Source of the DNA: Gilliamella sp. wkB308
GTDB lineage: Bacteria > Pseudomonadota > Gammaproteobacteria > Enterobacterales > Orbaceae
NCBI RefSeq assembly: GCF_001690185.1
Contig: NZ_LZGN01000040.1
Location: forward strand, 1-64,000
Direction of reading: 5' to 3'
DNA length: 64,000 nucleotides
Shown here: one piece after another, positions 48,849 to 58,177 of the stretch
Position numbering within the stretch: the stretch's first letter is position 1
How the letters are laid out: each line of letters starts with the position of its first letter
The notes under the pieces: generated by a model
Databases searched by the model: none
What the model was told of the DNA's origin: nothing
The model's input: the letters and a program-made list of their open reading frames with translations, nothing else
Position numbers and translations under genes: made by a program

Positions 48849-49034
48849 TAGGTTAGCTGTCACTGTCGTTGTGAGGATTGAAATAAGAATAGAATAGCTG
48901 AATCGCTAAAAAAAATCTCAATCTTTACTAAATTTGTGAAAATCACCTTTAGTAGAGTATGGTGAAATTTTTTAGTATAAAAAGAAAAAATGAGGATTAT
49001 GCTAAAAAGAAGACCGGATATTCAATAAGCAAAC

Positions 49035-49056
49035 TTGCCGACAACATTATCGGCAA
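49035..49056 (-). terminator. Terminator-like stem-loop after yajQ
   Basis: TTGCCGA / TCGGCAA (arms 49035-49041 and 49050-49056) with an 8-base loop, 14 bases past the yajQ stop on the minus strand, followed by a short T-rich stretch. Confidence 0.6.
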
Positions 49057-49069
49057 ATTTAAGCAGTGG

Positions 49070-49561
49070 TTAGTCTCGAAAATTGGTAAATTGAAAAGGT
49101 TGTCCTAATTCACCATTCTTAACTAAAGCCATTGTCGCTTGTAAATCATCTCGAGATTTACCGGTTACTCGAACTTGATCACCTTGAACTTGAGCTTGAA
49201 CTTTAATTTTACTATCTTTAATTAATTTCACTATTTTTTTAGCTAACTCTTTATCAATACCTTGCTTAAGTTTGACTGTTATACTGTAAAGTTTACCGCT
49301 ATGCTCCAAATCATCAGGAATGTCTAAAGCACCGCCATCAATACCACGTTTAGCCAATTTATCTCGTAAGATATCAAGAAGTTGCTGAACTTGAAACTCT
49401 GATTGACTGGTGGCTTTAATTGTCTCGTTTTTTTCGTTTAATTCAAACGAAGCTTCAACATTTTTAAAATCCCAGCGCGTGGTTAATTCACGTGATGCGT
49501 TCTCGACGCCATTTTTCACTTCTGGCATTTGAATTTCTGATACGATATCGAAAGAAGGCAT
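49070..49561 (-). CDS. yajQ: YajQ-family nucleotide-binding protein
   Basis: A 163-residue YajQ (UPF0234). It begins [18 protein letters not shown] and has [39 protein letters not shown] and the C-terminal [11 protein letters not shown], all diagnostic. Family members bind nucleotides and in some species cyclic di-GMP. The precise role here is unknown. GAGGAG precedes the ATG. It is downstream of dapD with a hairpin between them, so probably separately expressed. Confidence 0.96.
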   Translation of the reverse strand: MPSFDIVSEIQMPEVKNGVENASRELTTRWDFKNVEASFELNEKNETIKATSQSEFQVQQLLDILRDKLAKRGIDGGALDIPDDLEHSGKLYSITVKLKQGIDKELAKKIVKLIKDSKIKVQAQVQGDQVRVTGKSRDDLQATMALVKNGELGQPFQFTNFRD

Positions 49562-49622
49562 AAACTCTCCTCTTCAAAAGATTAAAAATATAAATAGAAT
49601 TTTAAGAAAAATATAAAGATAT

Positions 49623-49643
49623 ATGCCACTTAGTTAGTGGCAT
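49623..49643. terminator. Stem-loop between dapD and yajQ
   Basis: ATGCCACT / AGTGGCAT with loop TAGTT, 21 bases after the dapD stop. On the minus strand an interrupted T-rich tract follows; on the plus strand five T's follow. Likely the dapD terminator. Confidence 0.55.
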
Positions 49644-49663
49644 TTTTAAGTGTGATTAAAAAA

Positions 49664-50488
49664 TTAATCGATAGTGCGAAGTAACTCATTGATACCCACT
49701 TTACCTAAAGTTTTGGCATCCACTTTTTTAACAATAACGGCACAATAAAGGCTATATTTACCATCTTTAGTTGGCAAATTACCGGAAACAACAACAGAAC
49801 CAGCAGGCACACGACCATAATAAACTTCACCGGTTGCACGATCATAAATTTTGGTACTTTGCCCAATAAATACGCCCATTGAGATAACCGAACCTTCTTC
49901 AACAACCACGCCTTCTACAATCTCACTACGGGCACCGATAAAGCAGTTATCTTCAATAATCGTTGGATTAGCTTGTAATGGCTCTAAGACTCCACCGATA
50001 CCAACACCACCAGACAAATGAACATTTTTACCAATTTGGGCACATGAACCAACAGTAACCCACGTATCAACCATTGTCCCTTCATCAACATAAGCACCAA
50101 TATTAACATAAGATGGCATTAATACGGTGTTACGAGCGACATAAGCCCCTTTACGCGCAATAGCAGACGGAACAACACGAAAACCCTCTTGCGCAAATCT
50201 TGCTTCATCATAGTCAGCAAATTTTAATGGCACTTTATCGTAATAATTAGTTGGACCCGCATTAATCAACTGATTTTCGTTAATACGAAACGAGAGCAAT
50301 ACAGCTTTTTTTAACCATTGATGGGTTACCCACTCACCATTAATTTTTTCAGCGACACGCATTTTTCCGCTATCTAATAGATGAATACATTGATTAATTG
50401 CATCACGTGTAACAGCATCAACATTTGATGGTGTGATTTCCGCACGACGTTCAAATGCGGCGTCAATAATAGTTTGTAATTGTTGCAT
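49664..50488 (-). CDS. dapD: Tetrahydrodipicolinate N-succinyltransferase DapD
   Basis: A 274-residue left-handed beta-helix acyltransferase. Features include KPRVAEK-like [14 protein letters not shown], hexapeptide repeats through [26 protein letters not shown], and [23 protein letters not shown]. It succinylates tetrahydrodipicolinate in lysine and diaminopimelate (peptidoglycan) synthesis. Length equals E. coli DapD (274). AAGGAAAC and AAGAG precede the ATG. Monocistronic as far as can be seen. Confidence 0.97.
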   Translation of the reverse strand: MQQLQTIIDAAFERRAEITPSNVDAVTRDAINQCIHLLDSGKMRVAEKINGEWVTHQWLKKAVLLSFRINENQLINAGPTNYYDKVPLKFADYDEARFAQEGFRVVPSAIARKGAYVARNTVLMPSYVNIGAYVDEGTMVDTWVTVGSCAQIGKNVHLSGGVGIGGVLEPLQANPTIIEDNCFIGARSEIVEGVVVEEGSVISMGVFIGQSTKIYDRATGEVYYGRVPAGSVVVSGNLPTKDGKYSLYCAVIVKKVDAKTLGKVGINELLRTID

Positions 50489-50707
50489 CTCTTGTTTCCT
50501 TTAACTTTTAAGTCCGTTGGCAAATTTAATCAGGATCGACAGTATAATATAATATCCGGCACTTTTTAAGCGGTTTGTCATATCATCTTAATACTGTTTA
50601 ATAAAAAGGGAATTAATTTGTGAAATATGTTCCAATTTTGACAATGAAAAATCGATATTTGAATGTCATTATTTACTATCATCATATCGCTAATTTAACC
50701 AATATGT

Positions 50708-51187
50708 ATGATGCAAAATTCAGGATTTTCTTTATTAGAGTTGCTCGTTGTTGTGGGCATTTGTGCCATATTTGCTTCCATTGGTGTAACACAATGGAAA
50801 ACGTTACAACTTAAAGAAGAATTGCTTACTACCACTAAACAATTAACGCATTTTTTTAACGAAGTGCAAATTAACGCATACACTTATAATTATACTTATC
50901 ATTTCTATCTTTTTTCCTCACCTTGGTGTTTAGTTGCCAGTAAAGGCGATAAACCCAATTCCTGTATGGAGGGTGAATTACGATATATTAAACCCAACAA
51001 TTCGGTTGAAATAAGCGGTTTAACCAATAAAAAAATCATTTCCTTTTGGGGACGAAGAAACATGGCACAAACAGCTTCTTTAAAACTTCATAATAAGATA
51101 GGCGAAACAAAAATATTAATCTCATTTCGAGGAAGAGTTCGCTTTTGTTATGAGCAAGGTTATCTATCCGGTATGCCTCCATGTTAA
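50708..51187 (+). CDS. ppdA: Prepilin-like protein PpdA (pseudopilin)
   Basis: A 159-residue protein with a class III prepilin signal: cleavage and methylation motif NSGFSLLELLVVV at residues 4-16, then a hydrophobic helix. The remaining globular part has four Cys. Length is close to E. coli PpdA (156). It is first of four overlapping genes in the order ppdA-ppdB-ygdB-ppdC. Such minor pseudopilins prime type IV pilus or competence pseudopilus assembly. The start could be 50708 or 50711. Confidence 0.85.
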   Translation: MMQNSGFSLLELLVVVGICAIFASIGVTQWKTLQLKEELLTTTKQLTHFFNEVQINAYTYNYTYHFYLFSSPWCLVASKGDKPNSCMEGELRYIKPNNSVEISGLTNKKIISFWGRRNMAQTASLKLHNKIGETKILISFRGRVRFCYEQGYLSGMPPC

Positions 51188-51741
51188 AGCAATCAGGATT
51201 TTCGCTTTTTGAGGTATTAATCTGTTTAATGATAGCAAGTTTAATTTTGATTGGCACAAGTCAATGTTATCAACAACTCCAAATGCGGCTAAGCGATGAT
51301 TATTTAAAATCACATTTACAACAAACAGTTCATCAAGCACTGGCTGGCTTATCTAAAGATATTAAGCGTGCTGGGTTTACGCCTCATATTTCCACAGAAA
51401 CAAAATTTAAACCTATTGAAATTAATGATCGACAAGATTGTATTGTTATTCGTTATGACAGTGGATTAGGTGATAATGGGAGTCGCGAATCTTTATATTC
51501 TACTTATTTTGATGTCTTTACTTTTCGCTATCACCAAAATAATCTCGAATACAAACACGCAGCCACAAAATGTGATGGTTTGAATTGGCAACGCCTGTTT
51601 GATCCAAATGATGTGAACGTCACTCAATTTAGTATCAAGCAACGCAGTCAGACAATTGAAATAAAGTTAACTGCTGAATTGAAGAAACATGCTCATATTC
51701 AATATCACCTTACCAAGATAATCAAAAATGAAAACAGGTAA
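51181..51741 (+). CDS. ppdB: Prepilin-like protein PpdB (pseudopilin)
   Basis: A 186-residue protein with prepilin motif QSGFSLFEVLICLMIAS at residues 4-20 and a GspJ-like body (LAGLSKDIKRAGFTP, then DCIVIRYDSGLGDNG). Length matches E. coli PpdB (187). The Phe at +1 and Glu at +5 of the mature protein are retained. It overlaps ppdA by 7 bases and ygdB by 14, so translation is coupled. Confidence 0.85.
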   Translation: MLKQSGFSLFEVLICLMIASLILIGTSQCYQQLQMRLSDDYLKSHLQQTVHQALAGLSKDIKRAGFTPHISTETKFKPIEINDRQDCIVIRYDSGLGDNGSRESLYSTYFDVFTFRYHQNNLEYKHAATKCDGLNWQRLFDPNDVNVTQFSIKQRSQTIEIKLTAELKKHAHIQYHLTKIIKNENR

Positions 51742-52159
51742 TCGTCTTATTAACCAATCGGGTTTTAGTGCTATTGTTATGGTGATTTTTTTAATGATAA
51801 TAGGCTTATCTTTATTGTTCGGATTTCATTTTTTAGTTGCATCATGGCAAAAAATTGCCATGACAGAAAGACGATACTATCAACAATTTAATACCGCCAG
51901 TTCATCATTAAGTTGGGCAATAACGCAACGTTGGCAGCCTCCTAAACCCCATTGGCAATGCCAACTTGAACTAAACTTACAATTAAAAGTTTGTATTAAA
52001 CTATCGAGATGGAGTCACGATAATGCCATTTTAGTACGCGGAGAAGCTAATGGATTTTTTCTTTATACTTTAGCGCATTTACATAATAACAAACTCATCG
52101 TTCATAAAGGACAGTGGCTTGATTATTGCCCAGAGAAAAGAAGCCATGATTGTGAATAA
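51728..52159 (+). CDS. ygdB: YgdB-like (DUF2509) pseudopilin-associated protein
   Basis: A 143-residue protein with NQSGFSAIVMVIFLMIIGLS at residues 9-28: a prepilin-like cleavage site (Gly-Phe-Ser) but without Glu at +5, as expected for a GspK-like initiating subunit. The rest is Trp- and His-rich with scattered Cys. Position third in ppdA-ppdB-ygdB-ppdC supports the call. It overlaps both neighbours. Confidence 0.8.
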   Translation: MKTGNRLINQSGFSAIVMVIFLMIIGLSLLFGFHFLVASWQKIAMTERRYYQQFNTASSSLSWAITQRWQPPKPHWQCQLELNLQLKVCIKLSRWSHDNAILVRGEANGFFLYTLAHLHNNKLIVHKGQWLDYCPEKRSHDCE

Positions 52160-52472
52160 GCATGCTGGCGGTTTTAGTTTGATTGAAGTATTGATCGCCT
52201 CACTACTATTTTCAATCATTCTTCTTAGTTTTATGCAGATGGAAAAAGCCTTATTGCATCAGCGCCATTACATTACCAACAAACTACATGCTGATCAGGT
52301 TATCTTCCAATTACTCGATAGCTATCCTGATATTGCCCAACATATTATTCCAACACATTGGACATATCACGTACAAAATAAAACGTACAATAATCAATGT
52401 ACATTGGTCATCATAACAGTAACAATACCTAATTATGATAAAAATGAGCAACAACGATTATTTTGCCAATAA
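52146..52472 (+). CDS. ppdC: Prepilin-like protein PpdC (pseudopilin)
   Basis: A 108-residue protein, start taken at the ATG at 52146 so that the prepilin signal AGGFSLIEVLIASLLFS lies at residues 6-22. The ORF could begin nine codons upstream but that lengthens the leader. Glu at +5 is present. Length is close to E. coli PpdC (107). It ends the four-gene cluster; in E. coli recC follows, here a convergent esterase gene. Confidence 0.8.
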   Translation: MIVNKHAGGFSLIEVLIASLLFSIILLSFMQMEKALLHQRHYITNKLHADQVIFQLLDSYPDIAQHIIPTHWTYHVQNKTYNNQCTLVIITVTIPNYDKNEQQRLFCQ

Positions 52473-52475
52473 CAA

Positions 52476-53231
52476 TTAAATTTTATTTTCGATAAACTCA
52501 TGCAATGCCGTTAATACTTCAGCAGTTTTTTCAGCATGAACATTGTGACCTGCCCCTTCAATAGTTACAATTTTAGCCTGTGGAAATTGCGAAAACAGTG
52601 TATCCAAATATTGATCAGCTATATATGTTGAATTCCCACCACGAATAAATAAAATGGGTTTCATACTGGGCGCGCCTGCTTGCCAATCACTTAAATCAGA
52701 ATAATTTTTAACAATAATTTTTGCATTAAACAGCCAGTGACCGTTTTTAAATGATTTTAATAAAAAATAGATAGTCGCTGTATTGACACCTTGTTGCTCC
52801 ATAATATGCATAATCTGTTTTTTATCAGTAATATGCTGTGAACAACACTTTTCTAATGATTGAATAACATCAAAATTGGGCGACTGTAAATATTTAACCG
52901 GTGCAATATCCATGACGACAACTTTCTGAATAATTTCAGGCACAATTCGAATTAATTGCATAGCCACTTTTCCACCCATTGAATGGCCGACAATTATAAG
53001 ATTTTTCAATTGTAATTCATGACAAAGCTCAGCAACATCATTAGCCATAGCGTCATAATTCATTTCATCTGACCACGGCGAAAGTCCGTGATTACGCAGA
53101 TCGACCTGAATAGTTTGATAATGCGGAGCAAAATCTTTTGCTAACATATTCAAATTATCCAAGCTACCAAACATACCATGCAAAAATAAAATAGGCTGTC
53201 CTTCGCCCTGAATTTTATAGTTTAGTTTCAT
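52476..53231 (-). CDS. ybfF: Alpha/beta-hydrolase esterase YbfF
   Basis: A 251-residue hydrolase, with the oxyanion LFLHGMFGSLDNL near residue 14, the nucleophile Ser in IVGHSMGGKVAMQL, the conserved VVMDIAPVKY and catalytic His in EGAGHNVHAE. It resembles E. coli YbfF, an acyl-CoA and short-chain esterase. It is convergent with ppdC with only three bases between the stops and divergent from rnb. Confidence 0.92.
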   Translation of the reverse strand: MKLNYKIQGEGQPILFLHGMFGSLDNLNMLAKDFAPHYQTIQVDLRNHGLSPWSDEMNYDAMANDVAELCHELQLKNLIIVGHSMGGKVAMQLIRIVPEIIQKVVVMDIAPVKYLQSPNFDVIQSLEKCCSQHITDKKQIMHIMEQQGVNTATIYFLLKSFKNGHWLFNAKIIVKNYSDLSDWQAGAPSMKPILFIRGGNSTYIADQYLDTLFSQFPQAKIVTIEGAGHNVHAEKTAEVLTALHEFIENKI

Positions 53232-53290
53232 ATTTCAACTCTAATATTTATGTTAAAAATTTATTCCAATATTTGATAATAATTTAGTGA

Positions 53291-53332
53291 TGAATTCTGT
53301 AACAATATAAGCTATAAATGTGTTAGAATTCA
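53291..53332 (+). promoter_or_regulatory. Inverted repeat over the likely rnb promoter
   Basis: TGAATTCT-(GT)-AACA at 53291-53304 and TGTTAGAATTCA at 53321-53332 form a 12-base inverted repeat with a two-base bulge. The right arm contains an extended -10-like TGTTAGAAT. It lies 30 bases before the rnb start. It may be an operator or a leader hairpin. Confidence 0.35.
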
Positions 53333-53361
53333 GCACTTATTTTCATTATATATTAAGTCAT

Positions 53362-55305
53362 ATGTTTCAAAATAACCCATTACTCGCACAACTAAAGCAA
53401 GAGCTTCATCAACAAACGCCACGCATTGAAGGCACAGTCCGAGCCCATGAGAAGGGATTCGGTTTTTTAGACGTTGATAACAAAACCAGTTATTTTATAC
53501 CAATGGCTAAAATGAAAACCGTTTGTCATGGCGACAAAGTTTCTGGAATCGTTGTCAAAAGCAATGATAAAGAATCTTTTGAACCTGAAGTATTACTTGA
53601 AAGCGCATTAGAATCATTTATCGGAAGAATAGGTTTTCAAGACCGTTCAATGGTTATCTATCCAGAAAACATGCCTAGCAGTTTTGCGATCCCCTGCAAA
53701 GTAAATAATCAACTTCCACAAAAATTAAAAGAAAATGACTGGGTCGTTGCAACACTCATTTCACATCCTTTGAACGCAGACAAAAAAAAATTTTTTGCAG
53801 CCATTACCGATTTCATCGTTGAAGATGATTCAAAATACAAATTATGGCTTAAAACACTTGCACGTTATAATTTAGAAACAACAGTACCACAAGCTGACAC
53901 TTTATCGATTATTGAAAAAGAGCTTGAAAATCGTCAAGATTTAACTGACATCTGTTTTTTTACCATAGATAGTGAAAACACTCAAGATATGGATGATGCC
54001 ATTTCGGTTAATATGGATGAACAAGGTAATTTTCATCTTCATGTCGCCATTGCCGATCCCACAGCATTTGTATTAAAAGATAGTGACATTGATAACATTG
54101 CAAGAATAAGGAATTTTACGACCTATCTTCCCGATTTCAATATCCCAATGTTACCGAAAGAGTTAGCCGATGATTTATGTTCTTTGCAAGCGAATGTAAA
54201 ACGCCCAGCAATGGTATGCAATCTAAAACTTGATTCATCAGGGAATATCTTATTCGATAGCATCAGCTTTACCTCTGCTTGGATAGAATCAAAAGCCAAA
54301 CTTGCTTATCACAATGTTTCTGACTTCTTGGAAAACAATCAGGAATTATCTTCAAGTCATTCATCTTTACCCGAACAACTTAAAATCTTAGCCAATTTAG
54401 CTAAGGTCAGAGTAAATTGGCGACAAGAAAATGCGCTTGTTTTTAAGGATGTAACCGACTACCGTTTCGTACTTGATGAAAATCGCCAAGTTGAAGCTAT
54501 TATAAAAGAACCGCGTCGCATAGCTAATCAAATTGTTGAAGAAGTCATGGTGATTGCAAACCAAGCATTAACCTCGATGTTAAATGAAAAAATTGGTTTT
54601 GGTATTTATAATATTCACACCGGCTTTGACACTAAATATTTGGATCAAATCTTAAAAATTTTAGCTGACAACGGGATAACTGAGTTTGATAAAACGTTAC
54701 TAACATCGTTTGCAGGTTATATAAAACTTCGTCGCATCATTGATAATGATCCGTTCTTAGCCATGCGGTTACGAAAATTTCAAAGTCCGGCTGATTTTTC
54801 AATTGAACCTCAACCCCATTTTGGATTGGGATTTGACGCTTATGCAACTTGGACATCACCAATTCGTAAATATGGCGATATGGTTAATCATCGTGTATTG
54901 AAAGCTTATATACGCCATGAAGCGCTAACACCACCGGATCCACATCAACTCAAAACCATGAATGAACGGCGGAAAATGTTAAGATTGGCAGAACGAGATA
55001 TGGCCGAAAATCTATTTGCCCAATACTTATCAGATAAAATTGGTGAAACATACTCAGCTGAAATTGTGGATATCAATCGTGGCGGTGCCAGAGTTCGTCT
55101 TACCGATATTGGCGCCTATGCTTTTTTACCTTTATCCATGCTACATTCTGTAAGAGAAGAAATCGTTTCATTACCCGATGAAGGCCTGATTAAAATAAAC
55201 GATAATATCGGTTATAAACTCACTGATATTATCTCGGTTTCTATCTTTCAAGTAAAAAATGAAAATCAATCAATTATCGTTAAATTAACAAATATTAATG
55301 AATGA
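53362..55305 (+). CDS. rnb: Exoribonuclease II (RNase II)
   Basis: A 647-residue RNase II (E. coli 644). Two N-terminal cold-shock-like domains precede the RNB catalytic domain with metal ligands Asp203, Asp209, Asp211 and Asp212 in TIDSENTQDMDDAI, and SPIRKYGDMVNHRV. A C-terminal S1 domain follows. It degrades single-stranded RNA 3' to 5'. The ATG at 53362 (MFQNNPLLAQL) matches the family start; an upstream in-frame start at 53320 would add 14 residues. Followed by a branched inverted repeat. Confidence 0.97.
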   Translation: MFQNNPLLAQLKQELHQQTPRIEGTVRAHEKGFGFLDVDNKTSYFIPMAKMKTVCHGDKVSGIVVKSNDKESFEPEVLLESALESFIGRIGFQDRSMVIYPENMPSSFAIPCKVNNQLPQKLKENDWVVATLISHPLNADKKKFFAAITDFIVEDDSKYKLWLKTLARYNLETTVPQADTLSIIEKELENRQDLTDICFFTIDSENTQDMDDAISVNMDEQGNFHLHVAIADPTAFVLKDSDIDNIARIRNFTTYLPDFNIPMLPKELADDLCSLQANVKRPAMVCNLKLDSSGNILFDSISFTSAWIESKAKLAYHNVSDFLENNQELSSSHSSLPEQLKILANLAKVRVNWRQENALVFKDVTDYRFVLDENRQVEAIIKEPRRIANQIVEEVMVIANQALTSMLNEKIGFGIYNIHTGFDTKYLDQILKILADNGITEFDKTLLTSFAGYIKLRRIIDNDPFLAMRLRKFQSPADFSIEPQPHFGLGFDAYATWTSPIRKYGDMVNHRVLKAYIRHEALTPPDPHQLKTMNERRKMLRLAERDMAENLFAQYLSDKIGETYSAEIVDINRGGARVRLTDIGAYAFLPLSMLHSVREEIVSLPDEGLIKINDNIGYKLTDIISVSIFQVKNENQSIIVKLTNINE

Positions 55306-55313
55306 TTAAAAAC

Positions 55314-55383
55314 ATGATGCCTTGCAGATTAATGATAATTAATCTTTACTTAATGCTGTAATTATTTAGCATCAAGGCATCAT
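55314..55383. repeat. Branched inverted repeat (three-way junction) between rnb and yecH
   Basis: An outer perfect 11-base inverted repeat, ATGATGCCTTG (55314-55324) and CAAGGCATCAT (55373-55383). It encloses two more hairpins: AGATTAAT / ATTAATCT with loop GATA (55326-55345), and ATGCT / AGCAT (55353-55372), the latter abutting the outer arm. There is no T-run on either strand, so it is not a usual terminator. It may be a structured RNA end, a small palindromic repeat or a cruciform. Confidence 0.6.
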
Positions 55384-55534
55384 ATATTGACAATATCTTA
55401 ACGATTAAATTCTTTTGTTTCGTGTTAAGATCTGATATCTTTCCCAACCTTGTTAAAACATTGCTTTTATAAAGATAAACGGGTTATAAAAGTGTCGTTG
55501 TTATAGCATTAATCGGTAACATCAAGAGGGATTT

Positions 55535-55771
55535 ATGGTATCAATTCATGGTCATGAAGTTTTACAAATGATGGAAGGGAATAGCTACACAGAATTATCT
55601 CTACTGGCAGCTATTGAACAACGATTTGGAAAACATGCTAAATTTCATACTTGCTCTAAAACAGATATGAATGCATCTGAACTGATTGCTTTTTTGAAAG
55701 CGAAAGCAAAATTTTCACCTGTAACAAATACACAATTTACAGTTAATATTCAGAAGATCTGTCACCACTAA
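55535..55771 (+). CDS. yecH: YecH-like small metal-binding protein (DUF2492)
   Basis: A 78-residue protein. SIHGHEVLQMM at the N-terminus, FHTCSKTDMNASELIAFL in the middle and the C-terminal ICHH all match E. coli YecH. The conserved His and Cys residues suggest metal binding; the function is unknown. GAGGGA precedes the ATG. It is monocistronic, with about 150 bases of AT-rich sequence before the next gene. Confidence 0.88.
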   Translation: MVSIHGHEVLQMMEGNSYTELSLLAAIEQRFGKHAKFHTCSKTDMNASELIAFLKAKAKFSPVTNTQFTVNIQKICHH

Positions 55772-55920
55772 TGATAAAGTTGTAAGTTCTATCACATTTT
55801 TTACAAAAAAATACGTTGTTATAAAGTGTTATTATAAAAAAAAGTATATAATTTTTTAATAATAGCTATATAGCATCCTATTGATTTATAACTCAAGAAT
55901 AAGTTCATGGAATTTTATAT

Positions 55921-56586
55921 ATGAAAATAAGTAATATTTTAACATGTGCCATTGTTGCTATTCTTGTTTCAAGTTGCGCACTTCGATCTGGTTTGTCACA
56001 GAAAAAAGCGGAAGGGAATACTGAAACAGATCAATTATTGGCTTTACAAAATAAAACTGAATATAACAATCCCTATGTTGTGAATGCAAAAAATCAACTC
56101 GCTCAATTAATTGGCAACAAAAATTTTAATAACTATGTTATTAAGCGGGGATTGCTAACGTGTAAAAATGATGATAATACAGCCTTTTGTGTTTTAAATT
56201 TTTATTTAACTGAATATTACAAGCTGAGATCTGACCTGCAACTCAAAAAAATAACTGAAGAAAACGAAGCAGCGCGTCAAATTGAACTGAATAAAATCAA
56301 GGCATCTCGCAGCAATATCAAAAATTATTGTGATCTTTCTGCTGACTTTGTCTCGGCAATTTATACAAAAGATACAGCCAAGATTGCCAACTACTATCAG
56401 CCATTATTTAAAATGTCTGAGCAAGATATGTCAGCACTCTATTCAAAAATCAACAAAGATAATTATGCTCACTTTTTGATTGACCAAAACCCAAGCATTA
56501 TTTTAGAAATGAAAAACGATTATGTTGAAAAGTGTTTAGGCAGTCCAAAAGATAATATTATTAATTATTTCAATATATTTAGATAA
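55921..56586 (+). CDS. Predicted lipoprotein of unknown function, next to opgGH
   Basis: A 221-residue protein with an N-terminal signal and a lipobox LVSSC (Cys19), so probably a lipoprotein. The mature part is mostly helical and charged, with four further Cys (81, 90, 137, 205) that could form two disulfides in the periplasm. I recognise no family. It ends 18 bases before opgG in the same direction, so it is probably co-transcribed with the osmoregulated periplasmic glucan genes, and a role in the envelope is plausible. Its start lacks a strong ribosome binding site. Confidence 0.8.
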   Translation: MKISNILTCAIVAILVSSCALRSGLSQKKAEGNTETDQLLALQNKTEYNNPYVVNAKNQLAQLIGNKNFNNYVIKRGLLTCKNDDNTAFCVLNFYLTEYYKLRSDLQLKKITEENEAARQIELNKIKASRSNIKNYCDLSADFVSAIYTKDTAKIANYYQPLFKMSEQDMSALYSKINKDNYAHFLIDQNPSIILEMKNDYVEKCLGSPKDNIINYFNIFR

Positions 56587-56604
56587 ACCCAATGTGAGTA
56601 TTTT

Positions 56605-58167
56605 ATGCACAATTTATTGCCAAACAGCCAATTTTATAAAACAGTCACATGCAAAATTTTTTGCATTTGTGCTGTTTCGTTAATTAGCTTTTCTTCTTGG
56701 GCATTTTCGTATGAGGATGTAATAAACAAAGCTAAGGACTTATCAAAAAAAACTTATCAGCAACCCTCCAAAAATATCCCGAGTGAACTTGCATCATTAC
56801 AATTTGCAGACTATCAGAAAATTCAATTTAATCATCAAAAAGCTTATTGGAATGATGAAGATACCCGTTTCAAACTTGAGTTTTATCACGAAGGCATGTA
56901 TTTCGATACCCCCGTTAAGATTAATGAAGTCGTCAATAATCACGCTCAAGAAATCAAATATGATCCTAGTTATTTTGACCTTAGTCAGATTCACTTAGAT
57001 AAACTAGATACTAAAAATTTAGGTTTTGCAGGATTTAAAGTACATTACCCTATTAATTCGCCAACCAAAACCGATGATGAAGTTTTTACTGCACTCGGTG
57101 GTAGTTATTTTCGGGCAATAGGTAAAAACCAAATCTATGGTCTTTCAGCAAGAGGGCTTGCTATCGATACAGGTGAAATATCGGGAGAAGAGTTTCCACG
57201 TTTTAAAGAGTTTTGGATAGAAAGACCCGAACCAAATCAAAAACATTTAGTGATTTATGCGCTTCTTGATTCACCTAGTGTTACTGGTGCATACAAAATA
57301 ACATTAATCCCAAGTGTTGATACCACTGTCACGGTTGAAGCTAAAGTGTTCTTCCGTACATCGGTAAAAAAACTTGGTGTGGCACCTTTAACAAGTATGT
57401 TTTTATACGGACCAAATCAACCTTCGCCAATTTTGAATTATCGCCCTGCTATGCATGATTCTAATGGGTTATCCATTTTAACCAACAATAATGAATGGAT
57501 TTGGCGTCCTTTAAACAATCCTAAACGTCTATCGTTTTCATCTTATAGCTTGGAAAACCCTAAACAATTCGGCTTAATTCAACGTGATAATGGTTTTCAA
57601 GATTATCAAGACCTTGATGATCATTATGAGCAGAGACCAAGTGTTTGGACAGAAATTCTTGGCGATTGGCAAAAAGGTCGTGTGGAACTCGTTGAAATAC
57701 CGACAGCCGATGAAACTAACGACAATATCGTAACGTTCTGGGTTCCGAAAAAACAGTACAATGCTGGTGATGTTCTTGATATTAGCTATCGATTACACTA
57801 CACGTTAAATGATCAGCAACGTTATCCAAGTAATGTTGCCAGAGCAGTCAGTACGCGTTTATCGCTAGGCGATATCAAACAGGCAAATCTAATTCGTAAA
57901 CTCGATGGTTCTAATGCTTACGTCATTGATTTTGCAGGACCTCAATTATCCAATAAAATACCAGTTAAGGTGATTTCAAGTATCACCAATGGATCGATTG
58001 TTAGCACAGACTCTCAATATAATTCGGTCACTAAAGGATGGCGTGTCATTGTAAGGTTTAATGTTGAAGATAACAAAAAAGCCACTGATATTCGTATTCA
58101 ATTAGCTTCTGAGAAAACTAACGAAATTTTATCCGAAACATGGAGTGGTCAATATCCTGCACAATAG
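56605..58167 (+). CDS. opgG: Osmoregulated periplasmic glucan biosynthesis protein OpgG
   Basis: A 520-residue periplasmic protein. The signal peptide ends near residue 33 (SSWAFS). The family core has LGGSYFRAIGKNQIYGLSARGLAID, RPAMHDSNGLSI and LENPKQFGLIQRDNGFQDYQDL. OpgG is needed with OpgH to make periplasmic glucans; recent work on the family shows glucan hydrolase activity. It overlaps the region before opgH and follows the unknown lipoprotein gene. Confidence 0.95.
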   Translation: MHNLLPNSQFYKTVTCKIFCICAVSLISFSSWAFSYEDVINKAKDLSKKTYQQPSKNIPSELASLQFADYQKIQFNHQKAYWNDEDTRFKLEFYHEGMYFDTPVKINEVVNNHAQEIKYDPSYFDLSQIHLDKLDTKNLGFAGFKVHYPINSPTKTDDEVFTALGGSYFRAIGKNQIYGLSARGLAIDTGEISGEEFPRFKEFWIERPEPNQKHLVIYALLDSPSVTGAYKITLIPSVDTTVTVEAKVFFRTSVKKLGVAPLTSMFLYGPNQPSPILNYRPAMHDSNGLSILTNNNEWIWRPLNNPKRLSFSSYSLENPKQFGLIQRDNGFQDYQDLDDHYEQRPSVWTEILGDWQKGRVELVEIPTADETNDNIVTFWVPKKQYNAGDVLDISYRLHYTLNDQQRYPSNVARAVSTRLSLGDIKQANLIRKLDGSNAYVIDFAGPQLSNKIPVKVISSITNGSIVSTDSQYNSVTKGWRVIVRFNVEDNKKATDIRIQLASEKTNEILSETWSGQYPAQ

Positions 58168-58177
58168 TGATAATCCT

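Noticed and set aside
50619-50634. CRP-like site TGTGA-N6-TTCCA upstream of ppdA
   Set aside because: Only one good half-site and not the TGCGA form expected of competence CRP-S sites.
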